Origin: Bacillota bacterium
GTDB taxonomy: Bacteria > Bacillota > UBA4882 > UBA8346
Reading direction: 5' to 3'
DNA: 64,000 bases
Assembly (NCBI GenBank): GCA_023417475.1
Contig: JAEZFP010000073.1
Coordinates: 1 to 64,000 of the forward strand
The stretch's first letter is position 1. Each line of letters begins with the position of its first letter. Below are positions 60,537 through 64,000 of the stretch, piece after piece. The notes beneath the pieces were generated by a model. It made no database searches and was not told where the DNA came from. It worked only from the letters and a program-made list of their open reading frames with translations. The translations under genes were made by a program, and so were the position numbers.

Positions 60537-61433
60537 ATGATGACTTTAGATCTGTTTTTACAGCATCTTTCCAACGGCATCTCCTTGGGAAGCTTGTACG
60601 CACTGATTGCCATCGGTTATACAATGGTTTACGGAATCCTTCGCCTGATTAATTTCGCTCACGGCGATATTTTTATGATGGCCACTTATTTTGCGTTTTT
60701 TGGCGTTTTTACTTTTGGGATCCCTTGGTTTATCACCTTCCCGGTGGTACTGATCCTCACGGCGCTGTTGGGAATGGCCGTGGAAGCCACGGCATACCGT
60801 CCCTTGCGGGATGCGCCGAAGATCTCCATCTTAATCTCGGCGATCGGCGCATCGTTTTTACTTGAAAATTTAACGACCGTGCTGTTTGGGGGAGTTCCCA
60901 AACCATTCCCCACCCCGGAATTGTTCACCGATGTAGTCCAAGTCGGCAGCGTTTCCATTCAGAAGCTGACGTTTTACATTCCGGTGGTGACCGTTCTTTG
61001 CTTGGTCGGCTTATTATATCTGATTAACCGGACCAAAGCCGGCATGGCGATGCGGGCGGTTTCCCGCGACCATGAAACCGCCCGGGTGATGGGGATCAAT
61101 GTCGATCGAACCATCGCGATCACCTTTGGGATTGGTTCGGCTTTGGCGGCGGTGGGCGGAATCATGTGGGGCATGAAGTTTCCGCAGATCTCGCCGTTAA
61201 TGGGGATCATCCCCGGCCTGAAATGTTTTATCGCCGCGGTGATCGGCGGCATCGGTAATGTCGGCGGAGCAGTGATCGGCGGCTTTATCTTGGGTATCGG
61301 CGAGATTATGCTGGTGGCGTTTTTGCCCGATCTGACCGGTTACCGGGATGCGTTTGCGTTTGTGCTGTTAATTGTCATCCTGCTCTATAAGCCCACCGGA
61401 ATTATGGGCGAAAAAATCTCGGAGAAGGTGTGA
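60537..61433 (+). CDS. livH: Branched-chain amino acid ABC permease LivH
   Basis: 298 aa. Eight membrane helices; LSNGISLGSLYALIAIGYTMVYGILRLINFAHGDIFMMATYF is the LivH N-terminal signature, and RAVSRDHETARVMGINVDRTIAITFGIGSALAAVGGIMWG the EAA-like loop that meets the ATPases. ATG 60537 and 60540 or GTG 60525 are all possible; the site GGCGGTG is weak. Next gene overlaps at its end. Confidence 0.95.
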   Translation: MMTLDLFLQHLSNGISLGSLYALIAIGYTMVYGILRLINFAHGDIFMMATYFAFFGVFTFGIPWFITFPVVLILTALLGMAVEATAYRPLRDAPKISILISAIGASFLLENLTTVLFGGVPKPFPTPELFTDVVQVGSVSIQKLTFYIPVVTVLCLVGLLYLINRTKAGMAMRAVSRDHETARVMGINVDRTIAITFGIGSALAAVGGIMWGMKFPQISPLMGIIPGLKCFIAAVIGGIGNVGGAVIGGFILGIGEIMLVAFLPDLTGYRDAFAFVLLIVILLYKPTGIMGEKISEKV

Positions 61434-61435
61434 CG

Positions 61436-62512
61436 ATGAAACGAAATCAACTATTAACCGCCTTTTCACTCCTGGCATTGTTGGGTTTTTTGATTTACGC
61501 CCAGAACTGCCTGGACGCCTATATGGTTCGGATCCTTAACGTCTGCGCGATTTATGCGGTTTTGGCGTTGAGTATGAATTTAGTGAATGGTTTTACCGGT
61601 CTGTTTTCGTTGGGTCACGCCGGATTTATGGCGGTTGGCGCTTATACGACCGCGTTGCTGACCATGCCGGAAGCGACCAAACAACAAATCTTCTACATGG
61701 TGCCGCTGGTCAAACCATTGGATACGTTGACGTTGCCTTTTCCGGTCGCGTTGGTTGTCGCCGGTCTGATGGCGGCGGCGGTCGGTTATTTGATTGCCGC
61801 GCCGGTCTTACGGTTAAAGGGTGACTACTTAGCCATCGCCACCCTGGGGTTCGCGGAAATCATTCGCGTCATTTTTACCAATACCCAAAATATCACCAAT
61901 GGCGCTTTGGGTCTAAAAGGAATCCCCGATACCACTAATCTTTATTGGAGTTTCGGAGCGGTAGCCGTGACCTTGGTGGTTTTGGTCTCGTTGATCAACA
62001 GCAGTTACGGGCGGGCGATCAAAGCCATCCGCGAGGATGAGGTGGCGGCGGAGGCCATGGGGATCAGCATCACCAAACACAAAAATTTAGCCTTTGTGGT
62101 CGGCGCTTTCTTTGCGGGAGTGGGCGGCGGTTTGCTCGGCAACTTGTTGGGCACGATCGATCCGAAAATGTTCACTTTCATCACAACCTTCAATATTCTG
62201 CTCATTATCGTCCTCGGCGGCATGGGCAGTTTCACCGGCAGTATCATTTCGGCCTTTATCATTACCATTGCCAATGAGGTTTTGCGGTTTTTGGACGAGT
62301 CGATCAATTTGGGCTTTGTAGTTTTCGAAGGGATTGTCGGCTTGCGCGCCGTGGTGTTTTCGGCCTTGTTGATGTTGGTCGTCCTCTTTTACCGGCACGG
62401 TTTAATGGGTACCAATGAGTTTAGTTGGGATCAACTGTTGGATCGCAATACCTGGAGACGTTGGATCTTCAAGAATTATAAGCCGCAGTCCCGAGGAGGT
62501 GCCAACAAATGA
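61436..62512 (+). CDS. livM: Branched-chain amino acid ABC permease LivM
   Basis: 358 aa from ATG 61436 (GAGAAGG upstream). LALSMNLVNGFTGLFSLGHAGFMAVGAYTTALL (LivM signature), VLRLKGDYLAIATLGFAEIIRVIFTN, AIREDEVAAEAMGISITKHKNLAFVVGAFFAGVGGGL (EAA loop). Second half of the permease pair. Overlaps livG by 4 nt. Confidence 0.96.
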   Translation: MKRNQLLTAFSLLALLGFLIYAQNCLDAYMVRILNVCAIYAVLALSMNLVNGFTGLFSLGHAGFMAVGAYTTALLTMPEATKQQIFYMVPLVKPLDTLTLPFPVALVVAGLMAAAVGYLIAAPVLRLKGDYLAIATLGFAEIIRVIFTNTQNITNGALGLKGIPDTTNLYWSFGAVAVTLVVLVSLINSSYGRAIKAIREDEVAAEAMGISITKHKNLAFVVGAFFAGVGGGLLGNLLGTIDPKMFTFITTFNILLIIVLGGMGSFTGSIISAFIITIANEVLRFLDESINLGFVVFEGIVGLRAVVFSALLMLVVLFYRHGLMGTNEFSWDQLLDRNTWRRWIFKNYKPQSRGGANK

Positions 62513-63279
62513 GCTTACTTCAGGTTAGCAATTTGACAATGCAATTCGGCGGTTTGACCGCGGTCAAGGAACTCAACCTGTACCTCGACTCCGGTGAAAT
62601 TATCGCCTTGATCGGGCCGAACGGGGCTGGGAAAACCACGGCCTTTAACATGATCACCGGAGTTTACACGCCAACCCAAGGCCAAGTGATGTTTGACGGC
62701 CAAAACATCACCGGCAGACGGTCGGACCAGATCACCGCCTGCGGGATTGCCCGGACTTTTCAAAACATCCGGCTGTTTAAGGACCTGTCGGTGCTGGACA
62801 ACGTGCTGATCGCCAATCACGTCCATTTGAAGTCTAATTTCGCCGCGGCGATTTTGAAACTCCCCGGGTACCGGGTTCAGGAAAAGGCTATGCGGGAAAA
62901 ATCCTTGGCATTGCTGGAACGGGTCGGCTTGGGGAAACTCATTCACGAGAAGGCCAGTTCACTGCCGTACGGCTTGCAGCGGCGCTTAGAGATCGCCCGG
63001 GCGTTGGCGACCCATCCCCAAATTTTGCTGTTGGATGAGCCGGCGGCGGGGATGAATCCGAAAGAGACCGTTGATTTGACGCAGTTTATCAAAGAGATCC
63101 GCGATGAATACAAGCTGACGATCTTAATGATTGAACATCATATGGATGTGGTCATGGGGATTTCGCAACGAATTTATGTGCTTGATTACGGTGTCACCAT
63201 CGCCAGCGGCACGCCGCATGAGATTCAAAACAATCCGCGGGTCATCGAGGCTTATCTGGGGGTGGAAGAGCATGCTTAA
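62509..63279 (+). CDS. livG: Branched-chain amino acid ABC ATPase LivG
   Basis: 256 aa. GAGGAGG 7 nt before ATG 62509. Walker A GPNGAGKTT, Q-loop ARTFQNIRLFKDLSVLDNV (LivG-type), signature LPYGLQRRLEIARAL (YG in place of SGG, as in LivG), Walker B LLLDEPAAGMNP, H-loop MIEHHMD. Overlaps livF by 8 nt. Confidence 0.96.
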   Translation: MSLLQVSNLTMQFGGLTAVKELNLYLDSGEIIALIGPNGAGKTTAFNMITGVYTPTQGQVMFDGQNITGRRSDQITACGIARTFQNIRLFKDLSVLDNVLIANHVHLKSNFAAAILKLPGYRVQEKAMREKSLALLERVGLGKLIHEKASSLPYGLQRRLEIARALATHPQILLLDEPAAGMNPKETVDLTQFIKEIRDEYKLTILMIEHHMDVVMGISQRIYVLDYGVTIASGTPHEIQNNPRVIEAYLGVEEHA

Positions 63280-63994
63280 ACTGGATAATCTCGTCGTCAC
63301 ATACGGCGGTATCGAAGCCCTCAAAGGGATTAGCTTGGAGGTTGCGGAAGGCAAGATCGTCACCCTGGTCGGTGCCAACGGCGCTGGGAAAAGCACGACC
63401 TTACGGACCATCATGGGGTTGGTCAAGCCGGTTAGCGGCGGCATTACCTATAAAGGCCTGGATTTGCTAAAGGAGAAGACGCAAAACTTCGCCAAAAATG
63501 GGATCACCCTGGTTCCGGAAGGACGGCGGGTTTTTGCGAATCTGACCGTCTTGGAGAACCTGAAAATCGGCGCCTTTTACCGGAGCGACGTCAAGGGAAT
63601 TCAAGACGATATTGACTGGGTTTATACCCTTTTTCCCATCTTAAAGCAGCGGTCCTGGCAACAGGCGGGGACGCTCTCCGGTGGCGAACAACAGATGCTG
63701 GCGGTGGGCAGAGCGTTGTTGTCCCGGCCCAAACTGTTAATGATGGACGAACCGTCGTTGGGGTTGGCGCCAATGATTGTCAAAGAGATCTTCCGGATCA
63801 TCCAGGAGATTCATAAACAAGGCGTGACGATTCTGTTGATCGAACAGAACGCCAACGCTGCCTTGCACATCGCCGATCAAGGCTTTGTCATGGAGACCGG
63901 CCGGATTACCCTGCAAGGACCGGGTAAAGAATTGTTGGCGAATGAAGAGGTTAAAAGTGCCTACTTGGGCCATAGTGCTGCCAAGCAGGCTTAA
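63272..63994 (+). CDS. livF: Branched-chain amino acid ABC ATPase LivF
   Basis: 240 aa from ATG 63272, which lies in the end of livG (GGTGGAAGAG upstream); the longer frame from 63131 is a shadow. Walker A GANGAGKST, GRRVFANLTVLENL (LivF Q-loop region), signature LSGGEQQMLAVGRAL, Walker B LLMMDEPSLGLAP, H-loop IEQNAN. Last gene in the window; the operon may end here. Confidence 0.96.
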   Translation: MLKLDNLVVTYGGIEALKGISLEVAEGKIVTLVGANGAGKSTTLRTIMGLVKPVSGGITYKGLDLLKEKTQNFAKNGITLVPEGRRVFANLTVLENLKIGAFYRSDVKGIQDDIDWVYTLFPILKQRSWQQAGTLSGGEQQMLAVGRALLSRPKLLMMDEPSLGLAPMIVKEIFRIIQEIHKQGVTILLIEQNANAALHIADQGFVMETGRITLQGPGKELLANEEVKSAYLGHSAAKQA

Positions 63995-64000
63995 AGACAA

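Overview
The window reads as a chromosome segment of an endospore-forming, double-membraned (diderm) member of the Firmicutes/Bacillota, perhaps close to the Hydrogenispora/Limnochordia group. That placement is inference: no full 16S or marker phylogeny is available here. Spore-former and clostridial traits are YlbJ, YitT, DUF2164, DUF1015, an N-terminal-stalk cell-wall amidase and strong Shine-Dalgarno sites. Outer-membrane traits are a type II secretion operon with a secretin, a heptosyltransferase-type GT9 enzyme, a Spy/CpxP-like secreted protein and a chaperone/usher-like cluster with a predicted beta-barrel.

Layout. 1-114: 3' end of a 5S rRNA and its terminator. 0.2-4.05 kb: accessory region after the rRNA operon, with small unknown genes and a SIR2-family (probable anti-phage) gene flanked by two directly oriented ~112-bp palindromic repeats. 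4.07-7.85 kb (minus): HTH-methyltransferase gene and leuC-leuD-leuB behind one strong promoter. 8-13.3 kb: ylbJ, yitT, a DUF2164 gene and a UPF0182 membrane protein. 13.6-15.9 kb: pyrF and trpS. 16-21.8 kb: three pilin-like secreted proteins, a PapD-like chaperone, a large outer-membrane protein, a canonical c-di-GMP-I riboswitch and a second structured leader. 21.8-26.2 kb: DUF1015, small unknown and DUF2284 genes and a membrane diguanylate cyclase. 26.3-30.7 kb: AT-rich glycan island (FkbM methyltransferase, GT9, two GT2). 30.9-37.6 kb: MFS transporter, pcrA, cell-wall amidase, M42 peptidase. 37.8-42.5 kb: carbamoyltransferase-family enzyme, Cys-rich DUF6485-like protein, two-subunit class I fumarase, rph-rdgB-phosphodiesterase, tRNA-Pro(TGG). 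42.5-43.1 kb: decayed metallo-beta-lactamase-fold gene. 43.2-47.3 kb (minus): heterodimeric ABC exporter. 47.8-59 kb: complete-looking compact type II secretion operon (E-F-G-H-I-J-K-L-M/C-D). 59.3-64 kb: branched-chain amino-acid ABC transporter livJHMGF.

How the parts connect. The diguanylate cyclase at 24.6 kb makes the ligand sensed by the riboswitch at 17.56 kb, so surface-fibre production is probably tuned by c-di-GMP. The glycan island, the secretin and the usher-like protein all point to an outer membrane. leuCDB and livJHMGF give synthesis and uptake of branched-chain amino acids. The most novel-looking parts are the chaperone/usher-like cluster with its RNA leaders, the repeat-flanked SIR2 cassette, and the type II secretion operon whose assembly-platform genes are fused (PilM-PilN-like GspL; GspM-like joined to a GspC/PilP-like domain).
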